Shown here: positions 23,431 through 34,827 of the stretch, piece after piece | Layout: each line of letters opens with the position of its first letter | How positions within the stretch are numbered: the stretch's first letter is position 1 | Source: Hordeum vulgare subsp. vulgare | Lineage: Eukaryota; Streptophyta; Magnoliopsida; Poales; Poaceae | Direction of reading: 5' to 3' | Assembly: GCF_904849725.1 (NCBI RefSeq) | Contig: NC_058524.1 | Span: 545,355,763 to 545,419,762 of the forward strand | DNA: 64,000 nt | Notes under the pieces: generated by a model | What the model was told of the DNA's origin: nothing | The model's input: only the letters and a program-made list of their open reading frames with translations | Database searches by the model: none | Position numbers and translations under genes: made by a program

Positions 23431-24591
23431 TATCTCTAAGGGAGACAAATGAATAAAGTTGGCAGAAATGCTTGACCATACCGAACAATGTGGATGGAAG
23501 CATTTGTAATAAAGTTATTTTTTTGAATTTGGAGTTTTGAGGAGGAATTAAGGATGTAATAAAGGATTGAGTATGAAATAAATATGATTTATCTATGAAG
23601 CAATAACCTCTTATGGTATCCCACAGAGTGGCGTCTGAACCAAAAATAAGTCTGAGGATTTTTATTATATGATGGTTACCCCAAGAGTATGATGGAGGAA
23701 ACACTATAGGATTTAAAGGCGGAGTAATTCCAAGTATGAGTAAAAGTGGGCATACAACCCACAGACCCCGGGACTAATAAGGATCAAGTACTACCTTTTT
23801 GGAGAAAGAAACTTGGAAGAAGCTATCATGGATCAGCAAACGTTTTCTTAGGAGCATACGAAACCCTGAGAGTTGTGAAGATACGATAGATGTTTTGTTC
23901 AACTTGCAGAACCAATGTATTATCTGAACTTCGTGGACAAGAGAAACCCTGCAACGCTTGTGAGGATGCCCAAGTGTTAGAATGCGAGATTCGCTAAACC
24001 TTATACAGAGAAATGATTTGGGTGCGGAATGGATTGATCACCATGACGACTTACTCTTATCATTTATCTTGCTATTCGGAATGGTAAATCTGAGAGACTT
24101 ACCCATATAGAGAGATGACGTTCTTTGAAGCTTTTGTTTAAGCCTTAGAATGGTATGATGAAAGCCCATGTACATGGCACTTGTTCTCACGCGTAAGAAA
24201 TTTTACGGTGAGGATGAAACCAAGACCCCTCTTTCTGTAGGATAACCACAAATGGTAGACCACCATGAGAATCATCGATAGGTTATTTAGAATTGACCAC
24301 GAGACTGTCAGTTAAGAAGAACCAGTAACGGAAGAAGCTTATATCAACAGAAGAACCCTCGTTTTGATGGAGACGTTATGAATATAATGGAAGATATGAA
24401 GACTCTGAGGAGTCAGATGCCAAAACCCCAGGGGATTGTTAAAGTTTTAAGGGACCAGCAATCTTCATTTTAAGTGTGGTAGCATCCCATTTTGCCGGAG
24501 GTTGGATTTGTTAGAAGACCCCCAAACCCTAACCTTTCTTTCTAGCCTCTCCGAATCTCGAGGACGAGATTCATTTTAAGTGTGGTAGGTT
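23431..24591 (+). other. Non-coding 3' internal region of element B with polypurine tracts
   Basis: No believable protein frame is present. TTCATTTTAAGTGTGGTAG occurs at 24464-24482, followed by CATCCCATTTTG, which resembles an LTR start. It occurs again at 24570-24588 just before the real 3' LTR at 24592. Confidence 0.55.
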
Positions 24592-27500
24592 TGCAACATC
24601 CCCAATTTTGGAATGTAAATATAATTATTAGATTTATTGTTTGTTTGTTTGAGTGATTGAAATTTGAGTGAAATTTGAAACTTTTCAAAAACTTTTGAAT
24701 GAAAGGGAATAAAATGACTTTCCCCTTCTCCGGTGAATTCAAATTCATCCATTTAAAATCAATGAGAGAAGATGACATGACTTCTTCAACTATATAGAAT
24801 TTCAATGGAGCTGGCATTTGAATTTCTTTCGGTTTTGATTTGCAATTATATTCTTCTTTTCTCCACTAAAGAAATGCCGAGAAATATATTCTGTCAAACA
24901 GAAAAGAGAGGAGGAATATGACGCTCCAAAACTAGGGGCATTTTTGAAATATTTTGAGCCAAGAAAACCAAAATTTATATTGAGTAAATAATTGCAAAAA
25001 GAAATAAAGCTTTTAGGGATTTTCTAAAAAAACATTTTTTTAAGTTTTTATTTTGGCCATGGAATAATGCCCATCATTTAGATTTTATTTTTCTGATAAT
25101 TTTAGTATATAAAAACTATTTATTCTAAATTTATTTGGTTTCCTTTTTAATTGTTTACTTTCCGGTTTTTGAAAATAGAAAAGAAATCTCTATTAAATGG
25201 AAATAGAGCTCGCCCATTAAGACACTTCCGAAAATTAGGCCCAACCGACATCATATCCTACCTCTCGTCTCCTTCCTCACGTTACAGAAGCTTTCCATAT
25301 CCATGGAGACAGGAACCTCCACCTTCCCGATCTCCCTCGTCCTTCCATCCCGGCGCCTCCAGAGGCCGCCTATAAAACCCCCTCCCTCTCCTCGTTCCAT
25401 TTTTCCCATCACCGCGTCCTCTCCCTGCCCGTAGCCTCCTCGCCACCATCTTCCCCTTCATGTCAAGAACACCACCAGGAACTCTCCTGGATCGCCCCTG
25501 CCGAGCTCCTCTAGCGCCCAGGCACTCCCCACCACCTCCTACCACTCCCTCTGCACCCCCCACATCGCCTCCACCCCTCACCTCGTCGCCCCCTTGGCCC
25601 TGCAGGACCACCTGCCGGCCATCTACAGGAAGTAGGAGCCACCAGGAGCCCGCGTCTCCACCTCGACCGGAGCTCCCCAAGCGCCGACCTCCCCAAGTGC
25701 CGAACCTCCCCTCCTCCGCCGTCCCCACCCCCGCCTGCGACCACCCCCCACGCCGGAGCTGCTCACCCCGCCGGCCACCTCGCCGGAGGAAACCTCCCAT
25801 GACAGCAACGTGAGAAACCTCTCTCACATCTCTGTTGTGATTTTTTTGTTGGTTACCGTTAGATCTTGATCCTAAGGCCCCTAATAGATCACTTAATAGC
25901 CGAACCGTTTTCTTCTAATGTGCGGACGTTTGTTAGTTTAGCACCGCAGCGCATAGGTCTAAGCCAACCAGAGATCGCCACGTAGCCCCGTTCTATATTT
26001 AGATTTTAGTTTTCTATTTCCGAAACAGAACCAGTTCCAATTTTGTTTCCCTTATATCTTTTAATCTAGGAGTCCAATGAGGTTGATTCTTTGTCCAGTA
26101 GATCACAATTTTTCTGTAGTTTTCGAAAACTTATTATTTGCCTATGTTTGAAATTTCAAATTTTGAATTAGATCATATTTAGTTTAAATCTTGTTTTGCT
26201 TATTCCAGGAGTTCAAAAGTAGCTTTTAATTTTATTCTTTTTGCTCCTGCTTCCTAATGATCATATATTTCTCTAGTTTAAGTTTCAATTTTTTTTATAT
26301 ATTTTTACTCGGGGTTTTATATAAAACAGATTCTGTTTTGATTAGGTGAAGTGAATTTCTTCACTTTATGCAATAGTAGTTTTATGCTAGTGATGTTATT
26401 TTGCTTGTTAATGATTGTAGTGCTTATTGTGTGTATTTGTTTGTATCGATAGATACCCAGAGTGTGAAGCGTGCTACTTAGAAGTGCTTGAGAACGACAA
26501 CTATCAGCAAGGCAAGTCATTTGATCATGTATCACCTATGTTTTCATGCATCGTAGTTCTACCTTCCTATACCCATCTGCATGCTGACTAGGTACTTGGA
26601 AAAATATGGTTACTTGATGTAGTATCATGTGGTAGGAACCCCAACAACCCTGTTAATTGGCCCGGGACGACAAATTCTATTATGCTATGCTTGTGTAGAC
26701 GGGGTTCTGGTTGAGAGTTTATCACGAGTGATGCGAGAATAATTTAATAACCAAGACCAGTTAAGTCAAGACTTTTCAAGACCTCGTGATGCAATGCAAC
26801 TCTGGGTGAAGGACGGTTTAGATGGGCTCCCTGGCGAAACCAGTGGACGACCCGGGATGCATGGAGACGTGCCAAGACATCTTGCGGAAAGCTTCACCCA
26901 GGCTCGAAGAGACGGACGGAGGCTTCAAGACCCAAGGCTTACCTGCACAGCCACAAGTCATTATGGGCTCTGGCTTGGTTGGACAATGTGGCGACTCTGG
27001 ACAGGCGGTGCTAGCAGATGTAGAAGAACGGTAGGATTGGATGGGCATCGACAGGGGATCAGAGCGACCCGTTGAAAGACCATGTTTTGATCATCCGGTC
27101 TATAAACACCCTGAAGTGCGAGGACATACTCGGAGGCGATCAAATCTTGTGGGGAACGTGTGCGAAACTCTACAGAGTACCCAAACCTAATCGATTAGCC
27201 GTGTCCACGGTCATGGACAACTTGAGCCGAAGGCATTGAAATTTTCCTGAACTCTCAACACAATTTAATAATATTGTGGGAATTATTGACAACTCGCGTA
27301 CGAGAATTGGTTGGCGGAACCATCTCGTTAACAACAAACAACGTAGTAATATTTTGCTGTAACCTTCTCTTGATGTAGGAGAAAACTTGCTTTTCGCTAA
27401 AAACTTGTAGCCCCACCTGCCATATATGCATGTAGAATAGATGATTATTATTTCACCCCCTCTCTTTGATGACTTGCCGGCATATTCCATATGCTGACCT

Positions 27501-27774
27501 ACACGGCTGCAACGTCTTATGTTGCAGATACTTTCTTCGACGAGTAAGTGTACGATTCAGGGTTACGGTCCGCACTCAACCTGCCGTTGGTGTTATTTGG
27601 GACTCCACTCCCTTGACTGCTTCCGGTGAGATTTTAAGGTATATATCAGTTTTACGCTATTTACATGTGATTGCACTTTGATATATACATTGATGTACTG
27701 TGTGTGCCAGCATACTGATCCAGGGATGGCACAGATGCACACAGGCTTGAATCGTTTTGAGTCGGGTCGCTACA
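24592..27774 (+). repeat. 3' LTR of element B
   Basis: It is 3183 bp, starts TGCAACATCC and ends TCGGGTCGCTACA, closely matching the 5' LTR along its length. TATAAAA is at 25371-25377 and the CCGTGTCCACGG block at 27199-27210. Confidence 0.85.
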
Positions 27775-27978
27775 TGGTGCCGTTGCTATCATACTACCTT
27801 GCTACTGATACTTTGCTTGCAGACACTAATCTTTTAGGTGTGGTTGAATTGACAACTCAGCTGCTAATACTTGAGAATATTCTTTAGCTTCCCCTTGTGA
27901 GTGAATCAATAAATTTGGGTTGAATACTCTACCCTCGAAAACTGTTGCGATCCCATACGCTTGTGGGACATCAGAGGC

Positions 27979-28248
27979 CTCGCCTCATTCGATCGTGTTT
28001 CTTTTGTGCTAGCCTTCTCTAAGGCACCCCATGTTTAATGTCTGTACTCAAATATTGTTGCTTCCACTGACTCGTGTGTTTATGGAGCTTCTGTAATAAA
28101 GCCCTCGAGGCCCCTGGCTTGTAATATGAAGCTTGTATTATTTTATTTGTGTCTAGAGTTGTGTTTTGATATCTTCCCGTGAGTCCTTGTGTTTGATCGT
28201 ACGCATTTGCGTGTATGATTAGCGTACGATGAAATCGAGGGCGTCACA
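27979..28248 (+). mobile_element. Element D: right end of the LTR
   Basis: After the duplicated GAGGC, the interrupted D sequence resumes and ends GGGCGTCACA at 28248. AATAAA at 28095-28100 is a possible polyadenylation signal. The sequence to the right is a Sukkula LTR, so D had inserted into Sukkula. Confidence 0.6.
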
Positions 28249-29210
28249 TTAAGTTAATGCACCTATATACTTGGTAAAAGGTGGAAGGCTTGGCCTTCTA
28301 GCCTGGTGTTTTGTTCCACCTTTGTCGCCTTAGTTTCGGCTACTGGTGTTATGTTCCATAAATGAGCGCTCCTAACATGCTTGGGGTTGTTATGGGGACC
28401 CCCTAGATTTTTTTGGGGGGGATAAACTCGTCTGGCAAGGCCCAACATTGGTACTATATTTTCCCAACATAATAATACTGAAAAACATAGGGACTCATGA
28501 ACCCGAGGAGTAATTCAACATAATATAGGGGGGCCAGTGCTGATGGTGCTGGTCCAAAGCAGAGCACTGTGCGGGGCCACCCGGGGCAACTCGGGGGATT
28601 TATATCCGGCCTTTGTACGCGTAGCTTATCTATCGTGTCCTGATAACACGATACGCGGCTCCTATCGGGATCTTCGACACGCCGGGCGGCCTTGCTAGAC
28701 TTGTTTTACCTTTCTCGGGCATCTCGTGCGTGGGATTCCGAGGATACTTTGGGCTATCTCGAGGTTGAGGTTTTCCAATAGGAACTCGAGGAGATCATGG
28801 GCTTTCCCTGATCGAGGTAATTCCGGCGCAGTGTATGGTAGTTTGTGATGGACTAGTTGGAGCACCCCTGCAGGGTTAAATCTTTTAGAAAGTCGTGCCC
28901 GCGGTTATGTGGCAACTTGGAAACTTTGTTTAACATCCAGTTCTAGATAACTTGAAGTAAACTTAATTAAAACTTGTCAACTAAGTGTGTAATCGTGATT
29001 ATCTCTTTCGTGAGCTCCTTCTCTGATCGAGGACACGGTGGGGTTATGTCTCACGTAAGTAGGTGTTCAGGATCATTCATTTGATCATCAGCAGTTCACG
29101 TCCTCTATGCGTAGATCATCCCCCTCTTTTATTCTTGTACTCGTAAGTTAGCCACCCCAAATAAATGCTTATCCGCTTGCTGCAACCTCACCACTTAACC
29201 ATACCTCGCC
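28249..29210 (+). mobile_element. Sukkula LTR fragment (sense orientation)
   Basis: It matches the reverse complement of about 41265-42235 in the complete Sukkula solo LTR, including the CCCCTGCAGGG and TCGTGCCCGCGG blocks (28866-28904). The left end is cut by D. The right end stops about 460 bp short of the LTR end and passes into the coding start of element F. Confidence 0.75.
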
Positions 29211-29215
29211 TGATC

Positions 29216-29838
29216 ATGAGCGATCGTATCAGCAATGGGGGCATCTTTGCCCCTAGACAGGTCCTCACGCTCGGCAGCGTCATGGTGCGCGCGGACCCAG
29301 CTCTCATTCCCACCAGATGGGAGGCTTCGTCCCCGGTAACCAAATAAGGTTAGGAGATTTTGAATTCTCCGCCGACTCCTCGGGCAATCTGTTCCCCGCC
29401 AAAATCACGGCCTCGACCGATGAAAATCAAAATCTTGAAGCCTTAACTCCGGGTCTCTTGTCTGGCCACGGCCTCGTTCCCCTCTTCGTCGAAGAGTCAG
29501 CTTTGAGCTCAGACGAGACCACTATGCCCGGACAACAGCGAACGACCATTACCGAACATGCATCCTTGCAAAAGCTAAGGAGGTCAACTCCAAAAATCAC
29601 GAAAAGATTGATTAGGATAGCCTCTCGATGTTAAACGAGTCGCTCGACCAGATCCAATCGCTTCAAATCTCAGATAGCCGAAGCCCGACCTATGCACAGA
29701 TCGGCTCAGAGGCAGATTATGAGGACTTTTATGGCCCACCCACCACCCAGTTGGTAGCCACCGTTGAAGACTTCACCGACGCATTGGACCACGCTTCCGA
29801 GGAGCTTGAGGACATGGATGACGAGGCCGATTACCCCA
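29216..29838 (+). pseudogene. gag N-terminal region of element F
   Basis: The ATG at 29216 (MSDRISNGG) starts the frame, which stops at 29345 and continues in other frames (29317-29634 and 29628-29838), giving at least two frameshifts. The 3' part is acidic and polar (EDFTDALDHASEEL) and reads directly across the element E insertion into 39231. I recognise it from a common Triticeae Gypsy gag, where this region precedes the capsid core. Confidence 0.55.
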
Positions 29839-31239
29839 TGATACGTCTCCGTCGTATCTACTTTTCCAAACTCTTTTGCCCTTGTTTTGGACTCTAATTT
29901 GCATGATTTGAATGGAACTAACCAAGACTAACGTTGTTTTCAGCACAATTACCATGGTGTTGTTTTTGCGCAGAAATAAAAGTTCCCGGAATGACCTGGA
30001 AATTTACGAGGATTTTTTGTGGAATATATAAAAAATACTGGCCCAAGAATCAACCGAAGAAGTGGAGCGTGGAGCCCACAAGCCCACCAGGCGCCCCCTG
30101 GTCGCGCCTAGCAGGCTTGTGGGGCCCACAGAGCTCCACCGCCTCCAATTCCAGCTCTATTTAGTCCCTTTCGTCCGAAAAAAATCAAGGAGAAGAGTTC
30201 ATCGCGTTTTACGATATGGAGGCGCCGCCACCTCCTGTTCTTCCTGTGAAGGGTAGATCTGGAGTCCGTTCTGGGCTCCGGAGAGGGGAGATCGTCGCCA
30301 TTGTCATCACCAACCTTCCTTCATCGCCAATTCCATGATGCTCTTCACCGTTCATGAGTAATCTCATCGTAGGCTTGCTGGACGGTGATGGGTTGGATGA
30401 GATCTATCATGTAATCGAGTTAGTTTTGACGGGGATTGATCCCTAGTATCCACTATGTTCTGAGATTGATATTGCTACTACTTTGCCATGCTTAATGCTT
30501 GTCACTAGGGCCCGAGTGCCATGATTTCAGATCTGAACCTATTACGTTCTCGTCAATATATGTGTGTTTTTTATCCTATCTTGCAAGTTGTAGTCACCTA
30601 CTATGTGTTATGACCCGGTAACCCCGGAGTGACAATAGCCGGAACCACTCCCGGAGATGACCATAGTATGAGGAGTTCATGTATTCACTAAGTGTTAATG
30701 TGTTGGTCCGGTTCTCTATTAAAGGAGAACCTTAATATCCCATAGTTTCCATTAGGACCCCGCTACCATGGGAGGGATGGACAATAGATGTCATGCAAGT
30801 TCTTTTCCCTAAGCACGTATGACTACATACGGAATACATGCCTACATTACATTGACGAACTGGAGCTAGTTACATATCTCTCCTTGTTATAATTGTTGCA
30901 TGATGAGTACCATCTGGCATAATTATCCATCACCGATCCAATGCCTCTGAGTTTTTCCTACTGGTCCTTGCTACGTTACTTTGCTGCTACTGTTGTCACT
31001 GCTGCTACTGTTACTCCGTCACTATTGCTACTAGTTATTGTTGCTACTGTTGCTATCATGTTACTCTGCTACTAATACTTTGCTGCAGATACTAAGTCTT
31101 TCAGGTGTGGTTGAATTGACAACTCAACTGCTAATACTCGAGAAAATTCTTTGTCTTCCCCTTGTGTCGAATCAATAGATTTGGGTTGAATACTCTACCC
31201 TCGAAAACTGTCGAGATCCCCTATACTTGTGGGTTATCA
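29839..31239 (+). repeat. 5' LTR of element E
   Basis: It is 1401 bp from TGATACGTCTCC to GGGTTATCA. Inverted-repeat arms are at 30076-30084 and 30114-30122 and the TATA-like TATTTAG at 30158. The tip inverted repeat GATACG...CGTATC is at 29840-29858. Confidence 0.88.
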
Positions 31240-31251
31240 AGACCTTTTTTC

Positions 31252-31269
31252 TGGCGCCATTGCCGGGGA
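31252..31269 (+). other. Primer-binding site (tRNA-Asp) of element E
   Basis: TGGCGCCATTGCCGGGGA complements the 3' end of tRNA-Asp with one mismatch. Confidence 0.85.
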
Positions 31270-31319
31270 GGCATAGCACTATTCTCTGAGTCACTTGGGA
31301 TTTACGTCTGCTGATCACT

Positions 31320-34042
31320 ATGAGGAATTTGAGAGATCAAAAAACTAAAGTCTTGCCCTCAACTAGGAGGACAGGTAAGGAACTCTAATCTAGCTCTGCA
31401 CTTGATTCACCTTCAGTTATGAGTAAGTTTGCGACACCACCTCCTGCTAGAAATTTTGATGTGTCGCCTATGCTTGATGATGCTACTTCTGATGTCCATG
31501 ATGCTTGTGATGATGCTATGCTTGATACTGCTTGCCCACTAGGTGCATTCCTTGATGCAAAAATTGCTAGAGTTGCTACTAGATGTGATGATGCTTCTGA
31601 AACTGCTGAGATTATTGAAGTAGAACCTGCTATTTTGCCTGTTAGAACTAGCTCTCCTAGATATGAATTGTCTCATATGCCTGAGGATTATGTTATGGAG
31701 AGAGAGATAGCTGAGGACTTTTTTGCTTGTAAGGATAGCTATGATGTTGAGAAATTAATGCGCAAGTGGAAAGAAAAATCTTTGAACGCTAGGATGAAAT
31801 ACGACCCGAAGTTTGCTACTTCGCCTATCTTTGTGATCGATAAGGATTATGAATTCTCTATCGACCCTTTGTTAATCACTCTGGTCGAATCTGATCCTTT
31901 TCACGGTTATGAGTCTGAAACAGTTGTAGCCCATCTTACCAAACTGCACGATATAGCCACCCTATTCACGAGTGAGGAAAAGATCCGCCACTACTATATC
32001 CTTAAGTTGTTTCCTTTCTCGCTAAAGGATGATGCTAAGACCTGGTTCACTTCTCTTGCTCCTGGTTGTGTGCGTAGCCCCCAGGATATGATCTACTACT
32101 TCTCTGAGAAATATTTCCATGCCCATAAGAAGCAAGCTGCCTTTGCAGGAAATATACAACTTTGCGCAAGTTGAAGAAGAGAGTCTCCCACAAGCTTGGG
32201 GGAGCCTCGTCCAGCTACTGAATGCTTTGCTCGATCACCCTCTTGAGAAGAATTAAATACTTGATATCTTCTATAATGGACTAACTGATGCTTCTAAGGA
32301 CCACCTAGATAGTTGTGTCGGTTGTGTTTTTAGGGAACGAACTGTAGAACAAGCTGAGATCTTATTGAATAATATCTTGTGCAATGAGAATGCTTGGACT
32401 ATTCCCGAATCACCTCCAAAGCCAACTCCTAATAAAAGAGGTATCCTATTCCTCAGTCCTGAAGATATGCAAGAAGCTAAGAAATCTATGAAAGAGAAAG
32501 GCATTAAATCTGAAGATGTCAAAAATCTACCACCTATCGAAGAGATCCATGGTCTTGATAACCCGATACAGGTAGTAGAGGTAAATTCTCTTCGTAGATT
32601 CAATGAGAGTGATATTTATTTTGATAAACCCACTAGCTTATGCTTGGATGAATTTGATAAGTTTGTTGCTAAACAACAAAGTTTCAATGATTATGTTAGC
32701 AGACAATTGGAACGAGAATGCTCGTATGCTTAGTCATTTAAGTGCTTGTGTGGACAGAAACGTCAATGATCTTAAGCTCTTGAGTAAACATGCCTCTATG
32801 GTCACCACTCAAGTAGCACAAGTACTTAAAGCTCAAAATGACTTGCTTAATGAGTTGAATGACAATTCTGTCAGAGTCGTCACTAGAGGCGGTAGAATGA
32901 CCCAGGAACCTTTGTATCCTGAGGGTCATCCTAAGAGAATTGAACAAGATTCTCAAGGAGTTAGCACTGATGCACCTAGTAATCTTAGAAAGAAAAATAA
33001 AGATGATAGGAACTTGCACGCTAGCAACCCTGTTACACCTGAGAATCCAAACGATGTCTCTGTCTCTGATGCCGAAACACAATCTAGTGATGAACATGAG
33101 CCTAATGATAATATCAATACTGATGTTCATGTTGATGCTCAAACTAGCAATGATAAGGATGTGGAGATTGAACCTGTTCATCTTGATAACCCACAGCCTA
33201 AGAATAGGAGATACGATAAGAACGACTTCATTGCTAGGAAGCATGGTAAAGAAAGGGAACCATGGGTTCAGAAACCCATGCCCTTTCCTCCCAAACCATC
33301 CAAGAAAAAGGATGATGAGGATTTTGAGCGATTTATTGAAATGATTAGACCTGTCTTTCTGCAAATGCGTTTTACAGATATGCTCAAAATGTCTCCGTAT
33401 GCTAAGTACATGAAGGATATTGTAACTAATAAGACGAGGATACCTAAGGTTGAGATTTCCACCATGCTCGCTAATTACACCTTCAAGGGTGGAACTCCTA
33501 AGAAACTAGCTGATCCCGGAGTGCCCACTATACCTTGCTCCATTAAAGGCAACTACGTTAGAACTGCTTTATGTGACCTTGGAGCCGGTGTTAGTGTTAT
33601 GCCTCTCTCTCTTTATCGTAGGCTTGAACTGGATAAGTTGGCACCCACTGAAATATCTCCGCAAATGGCCGACAAATCAACTGTTTTCCCTATCGGCATT
33701 TGCGAGGATGTGCCTGTTGTGGTTGCTAACGTTACTATCTTAACGGACTTTGTTATCCTGGATATTCCCGAGGATGATGCCATGGCGGTCATCCTTGGAA
33801 GCCCCTTTTTAAACACTGCAGGGGCTGTTATTGATTGCAACAAAGGCAATGTCATTTTCCATGTCAATGGTAATGAGCATACGGTGCACTTTCCAAAGAA
33901 ACAATATCGAGTACATTGCATCAATGCTATCGAAAAAACTTCATTGATTCTTATTGGGAGCTTCGAATGCCCCATACCTACTGTCAAGATGAAGTATGAT
34001 TTGCTTGTTAGGGATATGCACATACCCATTGAGGTAACCTAG
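31320..34042 (+). pseudogene. gag-protease polyprotein of element E (two frameshifts, two stops)
   Basis: The ATG at 31320 (MRNLRDQKTK) matches the start in A. An in-frame TAA occurs near 31387. The capsid core is open until an inserted base near 32141 shifts the frame, TAA occurs near 32255, and another inserted base near 32715 shifts it again. From there to TAG 34040 the frame is open for about 440 codons, including the protease motif DLGAGVSVMP and VILGSPFLNTAGA, where A has ILGRPFLD. The TAG falls at the same place as in A, so the polyprotein of this family ends after the protease. Confidence 0.85.
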
Positions 34043-34239
34043 TGACTATTCGAAAATTCTCCGTTCCTTTTTACGCGATTCAAAAAGGTTTGTCAAGGAG
34101 ACTTGATCAACCTCATTGACGGATTTATTTCGATGACCATGAGATGGATGAATCGAGGAGTCACAAACCTTTGTTCCAAGCTTTCACCTTCGGTTGCTTA
34201 GAAGAAAAATGATAGATTTAGCTTTAGTTTTCCCTGTTT

Positions 34240-34500
34240 TCTGCTTTTTACGTCCTGTAGAAAAATGTCCCGAGAATAAAAGTTCTCCGAATGCCGTGAA
34301 AATCAAGTATGATTTTTTCTGGAATTTTTGAAATTTTTTGAGACGGAGAGCTAGTCAAGGGGCTGCACCAGTGGGCCACAAGCCCTGGAGGCGCGGGCAC
34401 CCCCCTGGCAGCGCCTACCAGGCTTGTGGGGCCCACGTGTCCCCCCTCCACTTATTCTAGCTCCCATCTCCTACTCCTACCTCCAGAAAAAATTATTTCG
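34240..34500 (+). promoter_or_regulatory. Internal promoter-like module upstream of ORF3 of element E
   Basis: The block AAAAGTTCTCCGAATG...GATTTTTTCTGGAAT aligns by eye with AAAAGTTCCCGGAATG...GATTTTTTGTGGAAT in the same element's LTR near 29978. It is followed by the inverted repeat CCACAAGCC (34376-34384) and GGCTTGTGG (34421-34429) and CCAGAAAAAAT. No clear TATA box is seen. It lies between the gag stop and ORF3. Confidence 0.55.
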
Positions 34501-34596
34501 CATCTCAAACCCGTGTTCTTGCTCTTCTTGCTGTGATTTTCGATCTCCTTATGCAAATACCCATTCACCAAACTGTTTTGGGGAAATTGCTCCTTG

Positions 34597-34818
34597 GTAT
34601 GTGACTCCTCCATTGGTCCAATTAGTTTTTGCTCTAGTGCCTTATTTGTTGCATATTTTTGCTGCCTTTGTGACCCTGTTCTTGAGCTTTGCGTGCTAAT
34701 TTTAGCCGGTCCCAAGTAGTTTTGATGCGTGATACAGCCTCTAGGCACTTGTCGGAGTAGTTGCTATGAGTTTCATTGAGCCTTGTTCACTTTTCCTTTG
34801 AGTCACTGAAAATTTCAG
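34597..34818 (+). other. Candidate leader intron before ORF3 of element E
   Basis: Donor G|GTATGT at 34597 and acceptor TTTCAG ending 34818 enclose 222 nt, the same length as in element A. The ORF3 ATG follows 9 nt later. Confidence 0.4.
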
Positions 34819-34827
34819 AAAAGGAAG

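Larger units (their letters stand above)
17973..27774 (+). mobile_element. Element B: non-autonomous LTR retrotransposon with 3.2-kb LTRs, in the 3' LTR of A
   Basis: It begins TGTAACATCCC and ends GGGTCGCTACA, with the perfect duplication TGGTG at 17968-17972 and 27775-27779. LTRs are 17973-21152 and 24592-27774. The PBS matches initiator Met-tRNA. The internal 3.4 kb encodes a zinc-knuckle gag and a short second ORF but no protease, reverse transcriptase or integrase. I cannot name the family. Confidence 0.85.
1691..27973 (+). mobile_element. Element A: Athila-like Gypsy retrotransposon (WHAM-like, tentative), interrupted by two nested elements
   Basis: The LTR begins TGATACATCTCC and the far LTR ends GGGACATCA. 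The perfect 5-bp duplication GAGGC lies at 1686-1690 and 27974-27978. Internal parts in order are: tRNA-Asp PBS, gag-protease, an internal promoter-like module, an Athila-type third ORF, about 1.9 kb of non-coding DNA and a polypurine tract. Reverse transcriptase, RNase H and integrase are absent. Without the nested Sabrina element and element B it is about 9.6 kb. Element E is a second copy of the same family. The WHAM name is from memory of the LTR start and is uncertain; assignment to an Athila-like Gypsy group is firmer. Confidence 0.85.
16599..27973 (+). repeat. 3' LTR of element A, split by element B
   Basis: It starts TGATACGTCTCC at 16599, is interrupted after TGGTG at 17972, resumes at 27780 and ends GGGACATCA at 27973. 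LTR sequence totals about 1.57 kb. One promoter inverted-repeat arm is mutated (CCACAACCC near 16836); GGCTTGTGG is intact at 16882-16890. It keeps about 168 bp missing from the 5' LTR. Confidence 0.85.
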
